DNA from: Ferruginibacter sp.
GTDB lineage: Bacteria; Bacteroidota; Bacteroidia; Chitinophagales; Chitinophagaceae
Direction: 5' to 3'
DNA: 64,000 bases
Assembly: GCA_017983695.1 (NCBI GenBank)
Contig: JAGOAX010000003.1
Span: 124,001 to 188,000, forward strand
Of this stretch, positions 7,362 to 17,082 are shown piece after piece; positions within the stretch are counted from its first letter, which is position 1; each line of letters starts with the position of its first letter. Below the pieces are notes generated by a model, which saw nothing but the letters and a program-made list of their open reading frames with translations, did not search any database and was not told where the DNA came from. A program made the translations under genes and the position numbers.

Positions 7362-10300
7362 CTATCCCGTTACTACACTCACTTCAACATCTACATTGTT
7401 GTTTAAAAAAACGGCCATTTCATCATTCATGGTAAAGCCTTTTTCTAAACTGTACATGCCTACTTTAAAATTATGCCTTGTATCAACTACATTAAATTTT
7501 AAACTTGCCGTACCGGGATTACTTTTAATATTACTGTCGATAAAATTTACAAAGTCTGCATTAATAAATTGTGGCTGCACTTCAATTACCACTTGTTTTG
7601 TAAGCGTTGTTTTTACCGTATCCAGTAAATGAATTTTAGATAGGCGGAATTCGTATTGATCGCTGTTGTACCTGGGTTTAAAAGCGCCTTCAATTAAAAC
7701 GATCATTCCTTTTTCTAAATAATTATTGTACCGTACATAATCTTCTCCCCACAAAAAGAATTCAGATTTACCACTGAAATCCTCAATGGTTATGATACCA
7801 AAATTTTTACCGGTTTTTGTTAAGCGGTGCTGCCCGTCGGTAACCAACCCCGCCACCCTGAACGACCTACCGGGATTGGGATTGCTGGCAATACTATTTT
7901 TATACTCTACATAATCGGCCAATGGGATGATATTATAATGTTTCATTTCAAACTTATAATTATCCAGCGGATGACCGCTGATGTACATACCGGTAACTTC
8001 TTTTTCGTAATCCAATTGCTGCACCAGTGGCCATGGTTCGCAAATGGATAATTTGGGAGGTGTGATTTCCGGCATGGCCATATCACCAAATAATGTATTG
8101 GTGCTGGTAGCAGCCTGTGTTTGAAAAACACTGCCAAATTTTATTATCTTTTCCAAACCCTGTACATCGCCGGGAGCGGTATAAAAATATTGTGCACGGA
8201 TTACGTCTGTAAAACAATCGAAGGCACCGCTGTAAGCCAAACTTTCCAGTGATTTTTTATTAACTGATTTTTGACTGCAACGTTTTACCAGGTCGAAAAT
8301 GGTTTTAAAGTGTCCGTGCTTGTTTCTTTCTATAATAATATCTTCAATGGCTTTTTCACCAACACCTTTTAAGCCACTAAAACCAAAACGTATCTCACCT
8401 TTTTTATTTACAGCAAAACCATTCTGGCTTTCATTAATATCGGGGCCAAGCACTTTTAATCCCATACGTTTACATTCCTCCATAAAGAAAGTGATCTTAT
8501 CAATACTGCCGGCATGGTTTAGCACCGCAGCCATGTATTCACTTGGGTAATGCGCTTTTAAATAAGCTGTTTGATAAGCCACAAATGCATAACAGGTACT
8601 ATGTGATTTATTGAAAGCGTATTGCGCAAAAGCTTTCCAATCGGTCCATATTTTTTCCAGCTTTTCTTTCGGATGATTTTTTGCAGTGGCTCCTTCAATA
8701 AACTGTGCCTCCATTTTATTAAGCACCGCAATTTGTTTTTTACCCATTGCTTTACGCAATACATCCGCATCGCCTTTGCTAAAGCCTGCCAGCTTCTGGC
8801 TCAACAACATTACCTGTTCCTGGTACACTGTAATACCGTAGGTTTCTTTCAGGTGTTCTTCCATATCCGGCAAATCGTACTGCACTTGTTTTTTGCCATG
8901 CTTACGGTCAATGTATTCAGGAATATAGCTCATTGGGCCGGGGCGGTACAAGGCGTTCATTGCAATCAGGTCATCAAATTTATCCGGCTTTAATTCCCGT
9001 AAATATTTTTGCATACCCGGACTTTCAAACTGGAACGTACCATTAGTATCGCCTTGCTGGTAAAGTTTGTACGCCTTCTCATCATCTAAAGGAATAGTAT
9101 CTATTTCAATTACTACACCATGGTTTTGTTTAATAAGCGATAATGCAGTTTTTAAAATGCTGAGTGTTTTTAAACCCAGGAAGTCCATTTTAATTACACC
9201 GGCTTCTTCAATCGAGTTGCCTTCAATTTGTGTTAACCATAATTCACTTTCTTTAGATGTGGCAACGGGTAATAATTCTGTAAGATCTTTTGGTGCGATG
9301 ATGATGGCAGAAGCATGTATGCCGGTATTACGTACCGAGCCTTCTAAAATTTCAGCTTCATGCAAAATGGTACTTTGCAGGTCGGTGCCTTTATAAATTT
9401 CACGAAGGCGTTTTACATTTTCTATATCATCTGCCTGCAGGGCTTCTTTTTCTTCTAATGATTTTTCACCCTTAGCTTCTTTTATGGTAAAGGGGGCATG
9501 CAATAATCTTTTTAAATTAATACCCGGCCGCTCCGGAACTAATTTCGTTAACATCCTGCTTTCTGCCAAAGGCAGATCCATTACCCTGGCCACATCGGCA
9601 ATACTGCTTTTGGCTGCCATGGTGCCATAAGTAATAATTTGTGCCACCTGGTTTTTGCCATATTTCTGCACTACATAATCAATTACTTTCTGCCTGCCAT
9701 CATCATCAAAATCCGTGTCTATATCCGGCATGCTCTTACGCTCGGGGTTAAGAAACCTTTCGAAAAGTAAATTGTATTTTATAGGATCAATATTGGTAAT
9801 GCCAATGCAATAAGCTACAGCACTACCTGCTGCCGAACCACGGCCAGGGCCAATAAAAACACCGATATCACGGCCATGTTTTATAAAATCACTTACAATT
9901 AAAAAGTAACCGGCAAAACCCATTTTCCTGATTACGCCCAATTCAAACTGTAAGCGTTCTTCACTTTCTGGTGTTAAAATTTTATAACGCTCTTTGGCGC
10001 CACTCCAGGTAAGGTGTTCTAAATAATCGTCCTGCGATTTGTAGTTGGCCGGTACTTCAAAAAAAGGCAGCAATATCTCTTTCTTTAAATCAAGTACATC
10101 TATTTTATCTACAATTTCGTTGGTGTTATCAATAGCTTCCGGCAGGTCATCAAACACTTTTATCATTTCCTCAGTCTTCTTTAAATAAAACTGGTCGTTA
10201 GGAAATCCAAAGCGTTTGTTTTTTATCAGTATATCATCATCACTAAATTCCCTGTTGGCAGGAGTGGCCTGTTTTTCGCCGGTGTTTATGCACAGCAGAA

Positions 10301-10979
10301 TATCATGGGCATTAAAATCAGATTGATCTACATAATGGCTGTCATTACTTGCAATTACTTTTACATCATATTTTTTTGCAAATTTCAATAACACTTCATT
10401 CACTTTTTCCTGGTCGGGAATGCCATGTCTTTGTAACTCTACATAATAATCTTTTTGAAAAATATTCAGCCACCATTTAAATTCATTCTCACCTTCTTCT
10501 TCTCCTTTTTTTAAAATGGTTTGCGGCACTAATGCACCAAGGCAGCAGGTGGTGGCAATTAAGCCTTCGTGGTATTTATGAATAAGTTCTTTATCAATAC
10601 GTGGGTATTTGCTGTACATGCCTTCTATGTAACCCAGCGAGGTAAGCTTTACTAAGTTTTTATACCCCACATCATTTTTTGCCAGTAAAATCTGGTGATG
10701 CCTGGGATCTTTTTCTTCTTTACTGAATGTTTTGCGGTGCCTGTCGGTGGTAATGTAAAACTCACAACCTACCACAGGTTTTACTTTTAAAGTGCCGTCG
10801 GCATTTTTATGATTGTGTGCTTCCTTTACAAATTCAAAAGCGCCAAACATATTGCCATGGTCGCTTATTGCCAATGCAGGCATACCATCAGCAATAGCTT
10901 TTTTGTACAGGTTTTTAATAGAAGCTGCACCATCCAATAATGAAAACTGTGTATGTACGTGTAAATGGGAAAATTTCAT
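7362..10979 (-). CDS. dnaE: DNA polymerase III subunit alpha
   Basis: The 1205-residue replicative polymerase catalytic subunit shows an N-terminal PHP domain (HLHVHTQFSLLDGA). The polymerase core follows, with GPGRGSAAGS and the catalytic aspartates in PDIDTDFDDDGR. A helix-hairpin-helix region comes next, then a C-terminal OB-fold (about residues 1000-1090). It belongs to the DnaE1 type without a built-in 3'-5' exonuclease. The length is normal for the family. It is monocistronic, with a long inverted repeat just beyond its stop. Confidence 0.97.
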   Translation of the reverse strand: MKFSHLHVHTQFSLLDGAASIKNLYKKAIADGMPALAISDHGNMFGAFEFVKEAHNHKNADGTLKVKPVVGCEFYITTDRHRKTFSKEEKDPRHHQILLAKNDVGYKNLVKLTSLGYIEGMYSKYPRIDKELIHKYHEGLIATTCCLGALVPQTILKKGEEEGENEFKWWLNIFQKDYYVELQRHGIPDQEKVNEVLLKFAKKYDVKVIASNDSHYVDQSDFNAHDILLCINTGEKQATPANREFSDDDILIKNKRFGFPNDQFYLKKTEEMIKVFDDLPEAIDNTNEIVDKIDVLDLKKEILLPFFEVPANYKSQDDYLEHLTWSGAKERYKILTPESEERLQFELGVIRKMGFAGYFLIVSDFIKHGRDIGVFIGPGRGSAAGSAVAYCIGITNIDPIKYNLLFERFLNPERKSMPDIDTDFDDDGRQKVIDYVVQKYGKNQVAQIITYGTMAAKSSIADVARVMDLPLAESRMLTKLVPERPGINLKRLLHAPFTIKEAKGEKSLEEKEALQADDIENVKRLREIYKGTDLQSTILHEAEILEGSVRNTGIHASAIIIAPKDLTELLPVATSKESELWLTQIEGNSIEEAGVIKMDFLGLKTLSILKTALSLIKQNHGVVIEIDTIPLDDEKAYKLYQQGDTNGTFQFESPGMQKYLRELKPDKFDDLIAMNALYRPGPMSYIPEYIDRKHGKKQVQYDLPDMEEHLKETYGITVYQEQVMLLSQKLAGFSKGDADVLRKAMGKKQIAVLNKMEAQFIEGATAKNHPKEKLEKIWTDWKAFAQYAFNKSHSTCYAFVAYQTAYLKAHYPSEYMAAVLNHAGSIDKITFFMEECKRMGLKVLGPDINESQNGFAVNKKGEIRFGFSGLKGVGEKAIEDIIIERNKHGHFKTIFDLVKRCSQKSVNKKSLESLAYSGAFDCFTDVIRAQYFYTAPGDVQGLEKIIKFGSVFQTQAATSTNTLFGDMAMPEITPPKLSICEPWPLVQQLDYEKEVTGMYISGHPLDNYKFEMKHYNIIPLADYVEYKNSIASNPNPGRSFRVAGLVTDGQHRLTKTGKNFGIITIEDFSGKSEFFLWGEDYVRYNNYLEKGMIVLIEGAFKPRYNSDQYEFRLSKIHLLDTVKTTLTKQVVIEVQPQFINADFVNFIDSNIKSNPGTASLKFNVVDTRHNFKVGMYSLEKGFTMNDEMAVFLNNNVDVEVSVVTG

Positions 10980-11143
10980 GCGCTCAAAATCCCTTTAGAG
11001 TAGGTGTACAAATATCGTTCATTATTACTCTTTAAAGACGATCGTTTTTTCCACAATGATTCAACTTTCCACCATTTAAAATACCAACTGGTGGGTATAG
11101 CAGTTTTCCGGGCAAAGATTATTTTCGTATTAAAATAAATATT

Positions 11144-11695
11144 ATGAAACAGCTCCTTACTTTAACAGCTTTTCTTTTCACCTGTGTACTTTCATTTGCA
11201 CAACCTTCAGCTAAAAAGATATCGGTGGTTATAAAAGATGGAAAATTCAGCATTGCTAAAACCAATGTAACAGAAAGCTGGCGGCAGGATGCGGTGAGTA
11301 TAGAGTTGGGGATTAATGACAGGAGAAGGGCTGGGATGAATATTACCCATACTTATGATGATTTTGGCATAGTACTTTTTGAAAAAACACAAAACAAGGT
11401 GGGTAGTGGCGAATTAAGTGAAGTACAGTTTTATATTGCACAGGGAGATACCAATGCGGTAAGCCCCAAAGGTTTTTTTGTGGGTAAAATGAAAATTGAG
11501 AAATTAAAGATCTCAAGCGACCTGAGCTGGCAAAACGTAAAAGAAAAATTAAAAGATTATAAACAAACTGACAGTTATATAGAGCACAATTACCGTCTGT
11601 CTAACAAAGGGCTGTATATCTATTTTCAGTTTAATAAAGAAGAAACCACCCTGCTAAAAATAAGCGTGGGTAAGGATCAAAGGACTAACAATTAG
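11144..11695 (+). CDS. Secreted protein of unknown function
   Basis: The 183-residue protein has a clear signal peptide (MKQLLTLTAFLFTCVLSFAQ), so it is exported. The mature part is mixed alpha/beta with no motif I recognise. The gene is single and has no obvious functional neighbour. The 281 bases after it hold the promoter of the next gene and nothing else that I can identify. Confidence 0.65.
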   Translation: MKQLLTLTAFLFTCVLSFAQPSAKKISVVIKDGKFSIAKTNVTESWRQDAVSIELGINDRRRAGMNITHTYDDFGIVLFEKTQNKVGSGELSEVQFYIAQGDTNAVSPKGFFVGKMKIEKLKISSDLSWQNVKEKLKDYKQTDSYIEHNYRLSNKGLYIYFQFNKEETTLLKISVGKDQRTNN

Positions 11696-11793
11696 CTTAT
11701 GATTTCCTATCTATAATCCCCCTCTTGTAATGGCGTAATTATTTTATAGCCAATACTTTAACTTATTACTATCAATAATAAAGGGCTAAAAGC

Positions 11794-11824
11794 TTGCATA
11801 TACCGGTATTGGGGGCTACCTTTG
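11794..11824 (+). promoter_or_regulatory. Promoter of the NlpC/P60 gene
   Basis: TTG (11794-11796), a 20-nt spacer and TACCTTTG (11817-11824) form a full-consensus Bacteroidota promoter. It implies an untranslated leader of roughly 145 nt before ATG 11978, in which I see no named riboswitch. Confidence 0.65.
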
Positions 11825-11977
11825 CGGAGCATAAGAAAATCAGAAAATCTATTTATTAATTTGTTTGTAGGACAAGATTCAGAGAAAAGATAAGATAAAC
11901 AGCGTAGTTAAGGAACCACCAGAAGACCGAAGAACACAAGATTAAGTCGTACATACGCTTAAACCAAAAGTTTACGT

Positions 11978-12688
11978 ATGAAACACTTATTTTTTGTTGC
12001 TGTTGCCGTAGGCATATTTCCAGGAACATTAATATCTGCAAAAGCCCAGCACTCAGTTAACACTGTTAAGGCTGGTAATAGCATACCTGCTAAAAAATCG
12101 ACACAATTTATTGAGGGTATTGAAATTAAAAGGGATGCAACTGCTACTCCTGACGCTGATATGTGGACGGTGCCGGTAAAGAAAATTGTACCTGCTACAA
12201 CTGCAAATACAAAAGTTGCTGTTATTGCAACTTCAAATAATACTGCTACCACCATCGAAAGCAGTTCGTCTTTACAATTTAAATACGCCCAGTTGCTGGA
12301 TATGGAAGTGGAAACCATAACCAATGTAAAACTATTTACTGCCATTGAAGATTGGTGGGCAACAAGATATCGCTACGGCGGCACCACCAAAAAGGGCATC
12401 GACTGCAGTGCTTTTACCGGCGCACTTTTGAATGAAGCTTTCGGATTATCGTTGCCACGTACAGCAAGAGAGCAATATGCTCAATCTGAAAAAATATCAA
12501 AAGAAAATTTAGTGGAAGGCGACCTGGTATTTTTTAATACAAGAGGTGGTGTAAGCCATGTAGGTGTTTATCTTGGTAATAGTTATTTTGTACATTCAAG
12601 TGTACACAGCGGAGTAACTATTAATAGTTTGGATGATGATTATTACAGCAGGAAATATATTGGTGGAGGAAAAATAAATCAGCAATAG
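11978..12688 (+). CDS. NlpC/P60-family cell-wall peptidase
   Basis: The 236-residue exported protein has a signal peptide (residues 1-23, ending SAKAQ), a low-complexity Ala/Thr-rich linker to about residue 95, and a C-terminal NlpC/P60 domain. The catalytic cysteine is in GIDCSAFTG, the histidine in GGVSHVGVYLG, and FVHSSVHSG follows. This family cuts gamma-D-Glu to diamino-acid bonds in peptidoglycan stem peptides. A strong promoter and terminator make it a one-gene unit. Confidence 0.9.
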   Translation: MKHLFFVAVAVGIFPGTLISAKAQHSVNTVKAGNSIPAKKSTQFIEGIEIKRDATATPDADMWTVPVKKIVPATTANTKVAVIATSNNTATTIESSSSLQFKYAQLLDMEVETITNVKLFTAIEDWWATRYRYGGTTKKGIDCSAFTGALLNEAFGLSLPRTAREQYAQSEKISKENLVEGDLVFFNTRGGVSHVGVYLGNSYFVHSSVHSGVTINSLDDDYYSRKYIGGGKINQQ

Positions 12689-12707
12689 ATCATTTAGAAT
12701 GATATTG

Positions 12708-12738
12708 AAAATGGAGGCTTTTAGCCTCCATTTTGTTT
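12708..12738. terminator. Bidirectional terminator
   Basis: AAAATGGAGGC (12708-12718), loop TTTTA, then GCCTCCATTTT (12724-12734) is a perfect 11-bp stem with A-rich and T-rich flanks. It separates the convergent NlpC/P60 and M1 peptidase genes. Confidence 0.85.
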
Positions 12739-12754
12739 TTTATCACCTATAAAA

Positions 12755-14482
12755 TTATTCAACCTTTCTCGACTTAATATAAAAATTAGGGTTTACCACA
12801 AATGTTTGCCCGTCATACCAGTCGGCCAGTTTTATAGTTTGCCATTTTTCTGATGGCTTTATCCATTGCTCGGTTTTATCTGCTTTACCAAAAGATACTT
12901 TTACAGGTAAATTAAAACCCGCCACACAACTATCATATTTAAAAGAAACAGTACTGCCTTCAACCTTGTATTGTAATACAGGGATCTGCACAGTTCTTAA
13001 ATACTGATCAAACACTTTGCTGAAATTAATTTTACTTTCTTTATTGATATAGTTTTCAACCTGCTGTGTGGTTACTGTTTGGTGGTAGAAAGTTTTATTC
13101 AACCCTCTTAATATCTGCCTGAATTTTTCATCATTATCAATTACCTGGCGAATGCTGTGCAGCATATTGCCGCTTTTGGGATACATATCGCCGCTGCCTT
13201 CTTTGTTTACATTGTACACGCCAATAATCGGTATATCGTTACGGATGCCTTTTCTGGTACCAATGCAATACGCATTACCGGCTTCTTTACCATACCAGTA
13301 ATCGGTAAACAGGGTTTCGCTGTAATTGGTAAAACCTTCATGCACCCACATATCGGCAATATCTTTACTGGTGATATTATTGGCAAACCATTCGTGCCCG
13401 CTTTCATGCACAATAATAAAATCCCATTTCAATCCCCAGCCTGTGCCACTTTGGTCACGGCCCAAATAACCGTTCTGGTATTTATTGCCATATGCCGTAG
13501 CGCTTTGGTGCTCCATGCCTAAATGCGGCGCATCAACCAGTTTATACCCGTCTGCATAAAAAGGATAGGGGCCAAACCAATACTCAAAAGCCTTCATCAT
13601 ACGGGGAGCATCGGCAAAATGTTTTTTTGCTTTTTCAAGGTTTTCCTCCAGTACCCAGTAGTCGATATCCAGATCTCCTTTTTCGCCTTTGTATAGCTCA
13701 TTAAAATGTACATATTTACCAATGTAGGGAATGATATTATAATTATTGATGGGCTCTGTAACTGCCCAATCGTAAGTAGCCGTACCATCGCTATTATTTA
13801 TTTTGCCACGGTAGCGGCCATTGCCCACACACATTAAACTGTCTGGTACAGTAATATGCATTTCGGCACTGTCCGGTTCATCGCTCTGGTGATCTTTATT
13901 GGGGTACCAAACGCTGGCACCCAAACCCTGGCAGGCAATACTAACCCACGGACTGCCATCGGCACTTTTTTTCCATATTAATCCTCCATCCCATGGTGGA
14001 CGGCGGGCAATGGTGGGTTTGCCGTGGAAGTAAACTTTTAAACTGTTTATGGTTTGTTGTTTGTCGTTTGAAATATTCAAAAAGTAAGCATTGCCATCTT
14101 TTTTAAATTCCGTTATTGTAAAAACAGTGGCCATACGAGTCATTACTTTGATGCCATTTTTTGTATACTGATTCAATGCAATGTTACATTCGACACTATC
14201 CAATATCATTGGTTCCTGTAGGTCAATCTGCATCACATCCCCTTTTTTCAAAGTTTTAAATTGAATTACGTTATATCCACTAATCGTACTATCCGCAATA
14301 TTAAACTTCACATGCAGGTCATATTTCAATACATTCCACCAATCTCTGGATGGTCCGTAAGTACCACGTAAAGTATCGGCATGGGTAAGTTGTTGCCGTT
14401 GTCTTAGCGCCTGGGCCTGAGTACAATGAATAATTAATAATGAAAAATTAATAATGAATAAAGTCTTAATGATTTGTCTCAT
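12755..14482 (-). CDS. M1-family zinc metallopeptidase, secreted
   Basis: The 575-residue aminopeptidase-like protein has a signal peptide ending CTQAQA. The zinc site is H359-E-S-G-H363 with the third ligand Glu382 (HEXXH-18-E, exactly the M1 pattern) in WVHEGFTNYSE. Upstream, GMEHQS stands in place of the classical GAMEN exopeptidase motif. It likely removes N-terminal residues from peptides in the periplasm or outside the cell. It is divergent from an oligopeptide-binding lipoprotein gene 46 nt away, which suggests shared use of peptides. Confidence 0.9.
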   Translation of the reverse strand: MRQIIKTLFIINFSLLIIHCTQAQALRQRQQLTHADTLRGTYGPSRDWWNVLKYDLHVKFNIADSTISGYNVIQFKTLKKGDVMQIDLQEPMILDSVECNIALNQYTKNGIKVMTRMATVFTITEFKKDGNAYFLNISNDKQQTINSLKVYFHGKPTIARRPPWDGGLIWKKSADGSPWVSIACQGLGASVWYPNKDHQSDEPDSAEMHITVPDSLMCVGNGRYRGKINNSDGTATYDWAVTEPINNYNIIPYIGKYVHFNELYKGEKGDLDIDYWVLEENLEKAKKHFADAPRMMKAFEYWFGPYPFYADGYKLVDAPHLGMEHQSATAYGNKYQNGYLGRDQSGTGWGLKWDFIIVHESGHEWFANNITSKDIADMWVHEGFTNYSETLFTDYWYGKEAGNAYCIGTRKGIRNDIPIIGVYNVNKEGSGDMYPKSGNMLHSIRQVIDNDEKFRQILRGLNKTFYHQTVTTQQVENYINKESKINFSKVFDQYLRTVQIPVLQYKVEGSTVSFKYDSCVAGFNLPVKVSFGKADKTEQWIKPSEKWQTIKLADWYDGQTFVVNPNFYIKSRKVE

Positions 14483-14528
14483 ACCCTTTGTATATTTTGT
14501 GCTAATTTAGTTTTCTTTATTTACCTGT

Positions 14529-16166
14529 ATGCACCTTTCATCAAATAAATATATCGGGTTGTTTTTGATTTTTGCCTTTTGTCTTTTTACTTTCTCCTGT
14601 TCCAACCATAAACACCCCGATAAAAAAATATTCCATTACAACGAAAGCAGTGGCCTTGCTTCACTCGATCCTGCTCTTGCCAAAAACAAACAGGTAATGT
14701 GGGCTGTACATCAACTGTATAATACATTAGTGGAAATTGACAGCAATATGCAAACGGCACCGTCGCTGGCAAAGCGTTGGACAATCTCTGCCGATAATTT
14801 AACCTTTACTTTTTATTTAAGAGAGGATGTATTTTTTTCCGATGATAATTGTTTTGCAAATGGTAAAGGCCGCAGGCTTAGTGCTCATGATGTGGAATAC
14901 AGTTTTAAAAGAATTGTTGATAAAAATACCGCCAGCCCCGGCGCATGGATATTTAATAACCGTGTGGATTCTCTGCATGGCTTTACAGCATTGAATGATT
15001 CGGTTTTTCAATTAAAATTGATCCGCCCTTTTCAATCTATCCTGGGTATTTTAAGTATGCAGTATTGTTCTGTTGTTGCAAAAGAAGCGGTGGAAAAATA
15101 TGGTAACGATTTTCGCCGCCATCCCGTTGGCACCGGGCCATTTAGTTTTGTTGCCTGGGAAGAAGGGCAGGCCTTGATTTTAAAAAAGAATGACAACTAT
15201 TTTGAAAAAGATGCGGCTGGAAAACGATTGCCTTATTTAGATGGTATCAAAGTTTCTTTTTACGACAGCAAGGCCACGGAATTTTTAGAGTTTCAGCAAA
15301 ACCGGCTGGATTTTATTGATGATATTGATCCGTCATTTAAAGACGAAGTGCTTACCAAAACCGGCAACCTGAAAAAAACTTGGGAAGGAAAAATTGAGTT
15401 GCAAAAACAACCTTACCTCAATATTGAATATTTAGGAATACTGGTAGATGGCGACAATGAACTCGTTAAAAATTCGCCCCTGCGTTTGCAGAAAATACGG
15501 CAGGCCATTAATTATGGGTTCGACAGGCGAAAGATGATGTTGTACCTGCGCAACTCCATCGGCATTGCTGCCGAAAGTGGTTTTGTTCCCTGCGGATTAC
15601 CATCTTTCGATTCGGTAAATGTAAAAGGCTATCAATACAATGTTGCCAAAGCAAAACAGTTACTGGCAGAGGCTGGTTATGCAGACGGAAAAAACCTGCC
15701 TGCAATAAAATTATTAACCATTCCCATTTATGGTGATCTGGGCAGTTATATTGCTAATGAACTAAGACAAATCGGTATCAACATAGAAGTAGAAGTAATA
15801 CAGAAAAGTTTATTGCTGGAGCAAACTTCAAAATCGAAGGCCTTATTTTTCCGTGGCAGCTGGATTGCCGATTACCCCGATGCAGAAAATTATTTAAGTG
15901 TTTTTTACAGCAAAAATCCTGCGCCACCCAATTACACCCGTTACAAAAATGCAGCGTATGATGTGTTGTACGAACAGGCATTATCGGAAAAAAATGACAG
16001 CCTGCGGTATAAACTATACCAGCAAATGGACAGGTTAATTATTGCAGATGCGCCGGTAGTACCTTTGTGGTATGATATGGCCATACATCTGGTACATACC
16101 AATATTAAAAATTTTCCTGCTAATAGTTTGAATTTACTGGAGTTGAGACGGACAAGAATGGAATAA
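14529..16166 (+). CDS. Oligopeptide-binding lipoprotein (ABC transporter SBP family 5)
   Basis: The 545-residue protein has a lipoprotein signal (lipobox cysteine Cys24 in TFSCS) and the family-5 solute-binding fold. Typical segments are SLDPALAKNKQ, RWTISADNLTFTFYLREDV and HPVGTGPFSF. It binds peptides or similar solutes for uptake. No permease or ATPase genes adjoin it, so the partner transporter must be elsewhere. The divergent M1 peptidase could supply its ligands. Confidence 0.85.
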   Translation: MHLSSNKYIGLFLIFAFCLFTFSCSNHKHPDKKIFHYNESSGLASLDPALAKNKQVMWAVHQLYNTLVEIDSNMQTAPSLAKRWTISADNLTFTFYLREDVFFSDDNCFANGKGRRLSAHDVEYSFKRIVDKNTASPGAWIFNNRVDSLHGFTALNDSVFQLKLIRPFQSILGILSMQYCSVVAKEAVEKYGNDFRRHPVGTGPFSFVAWEEGQALILKKNDNYFEKDAAGKRLPYLDGIKVSFYDSKATEFLEFQQNRLDFIDDIDPSFKDEVLTKTGNLKKTWEGKIELQKQPYLNIEYLGILVDGDNELVKNSPLRLQKIRQAINYGFDRRKMMLYLRNSIGIAAESGFVPCGLPSFDSVNVKGYQYNVAKAKQLLAEAGYADGKNLPAIKLLTIPIYGDLGSYIANELRQIGINIEVEVIQKSLLLEQTSKSKALFFRGSWIADYPDAENYLSVFYSKNPAPPNYTRYKNAAYDVLYEQALSEKNDSLRYKLYQQMDRLIIADAPVVPLWYDMAIHLVHTNIKNFPANSLNLLELRRTRME

Positions 16167-16184
16167 CACGAATTTTAAGGCACG

Positions 16185-16256
16185 AATTACACGAATTGAG
16201 CAGAGCAATCGTAAAATAAAAACACAATTACAATCATGGTATTAATTCGTGTAATT
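16185..16256. repeat. Inverted repeat after the SBP gene
   Basis: AATTACACGAATT (16185-16197) is exactly reverse-complementary to AATTCGTGTAATT (16244-16256). Further CACGAATT and TTAGTGTAA units lie on each side (16167-16281). This is an intergenic hairpin between convergent genes. It may be a dispersed repeat or a weak terminator. Confidence 0.5.
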
Positions 16257-16284
16257 AGTGTAATTCGCAATAATTAGTGTAACC

Positions 16285-16938
16285 TTAATTTTTCTTCAGC
16301 TTATTTTTAAACACCTTCTCAAATTTTTCCAGCTTCGGCCTTATCACAAACTGGCAATAACCCTGCCCGCTGTTGTTGTTATAATAATTTTGATGGGAAG
16401 CTTCTGCAGGATAAAACACATCCATTTTTTCCAGGGTGGTTACAATCGGGTTATCCCATGCACCGCTTTTATCCAGCTCAGCTTTGTATTTTTCTGTTCT
16501 TGCTTTTTGTTCTTCGTTATGGTAAAAAACCACGCTGCGGTATTGGGGGCCTGCATCTGCACCCTGCCTGTTAAGTGTTGTAGGGTCATGCACCTGCCAA
16601 AACACTTCCAGCAACTCATCAAACGTAATTTTAGTTGAATCGTAAACAATATTCAAGCACTCGGCATGGCCGGTTGTTTTGCTGCACACTTCCTCGTAAG
16701 TTGGGTTTACAACATGACCACCGCTGTACCCGCTGGTAACTTTTTCCACGCCTTCAAGCTGTTGAAAAACGGCTTCGGTACACCAGAAGCAGCCGGTGCC
16801 AAAAGTGGCAGTATCTAAATTTGTTTTTGTACTTGTCATGGTCTTTGTTTCCTTTTTTGTTTTAGTAGTATTATCTTTTTGAGCACAGCTTTGCAGTGTC
16901 ATTAAACTTATAACCGGTAATAATAATAATTTAAGCAT
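16285..16938 (-). CDS. msrA: Peptide-methionine (S)-S-oxide reductase, lipoprotein form
   Basis: The 217-residue enzyme reduces methionine-S-sulfoxide in proteins. The catalytic GCFWC motif has nucleophile Cys50 and second cysteine Cys53. EEVCSKTTGHAE and the C-terminal QNYYNNNSGQGYC are also conserved. An N-terminal lipobox (LQSC, Cys18) followed by a Lys/Thr-rich linker means it is probably anchored in the envelope rather than cytoplasmic. A full promoter lies just upstream. Confidence 0.93.
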   Translation of the reverse strand: MLKLLLLPVISLMTLQSCAQKDNTTKTKKETKTMTSTKTNLDTATFGTGCFWCTEAVFQQLEGVEKVTSGYSGGHVVNPTYEEVCSKTTGHAECLNIVYDSTKITFDELLEVFWQVHDPTTLNRQGADAGPQYRSVVFYHNEEQKARTEKYKAELDKSGAWDNPIVTTLEKMDVFYPAEASHQNYYNNNSGQGYCQFVIRPKLEKFEKVFKNKLKKN

Positions 16939-16961
16939 TTTTAAAATTTACAATAGTTACG

Positions 16962-16991
16962 CAAAACTAATACACGTAGTTTCTAAAACAA
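16962..16991 (-). promoter_or_regulatory. Promoter of msrA
   Basis: On the minus strand TTG (16991-16989), 19 nt and TAGTTTTG (16969-16962) match the Bacteroidota -33/-7 pattern, 24 nt before the msrA ATG. Confidence 0.55.
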
Positions 16992-17082
16992 GTTATCTTT
17001 AAATAAGTTTAACAAATAAACCTCATTCTTCTGATTCCTTATCCAGAAGGAAGGGGAAGGAACGATACACTAATTCTAATTT

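Noticed and set aside
8622-8993. Open frame of 123 codons opposite dnaE
   Set aside because: It lies fully inside a strongly conserved polymerase gene on the other strand, with no recognisable motif. It is a shadow frame.
12755-14482. Classical aminopeptidase N identity for the M1 protein
   Set aside because: The GAMEN exopeptidase motif is not present as such (GMEHQS instead) and the chain is 575 residues, so only the M1 family call is supported.
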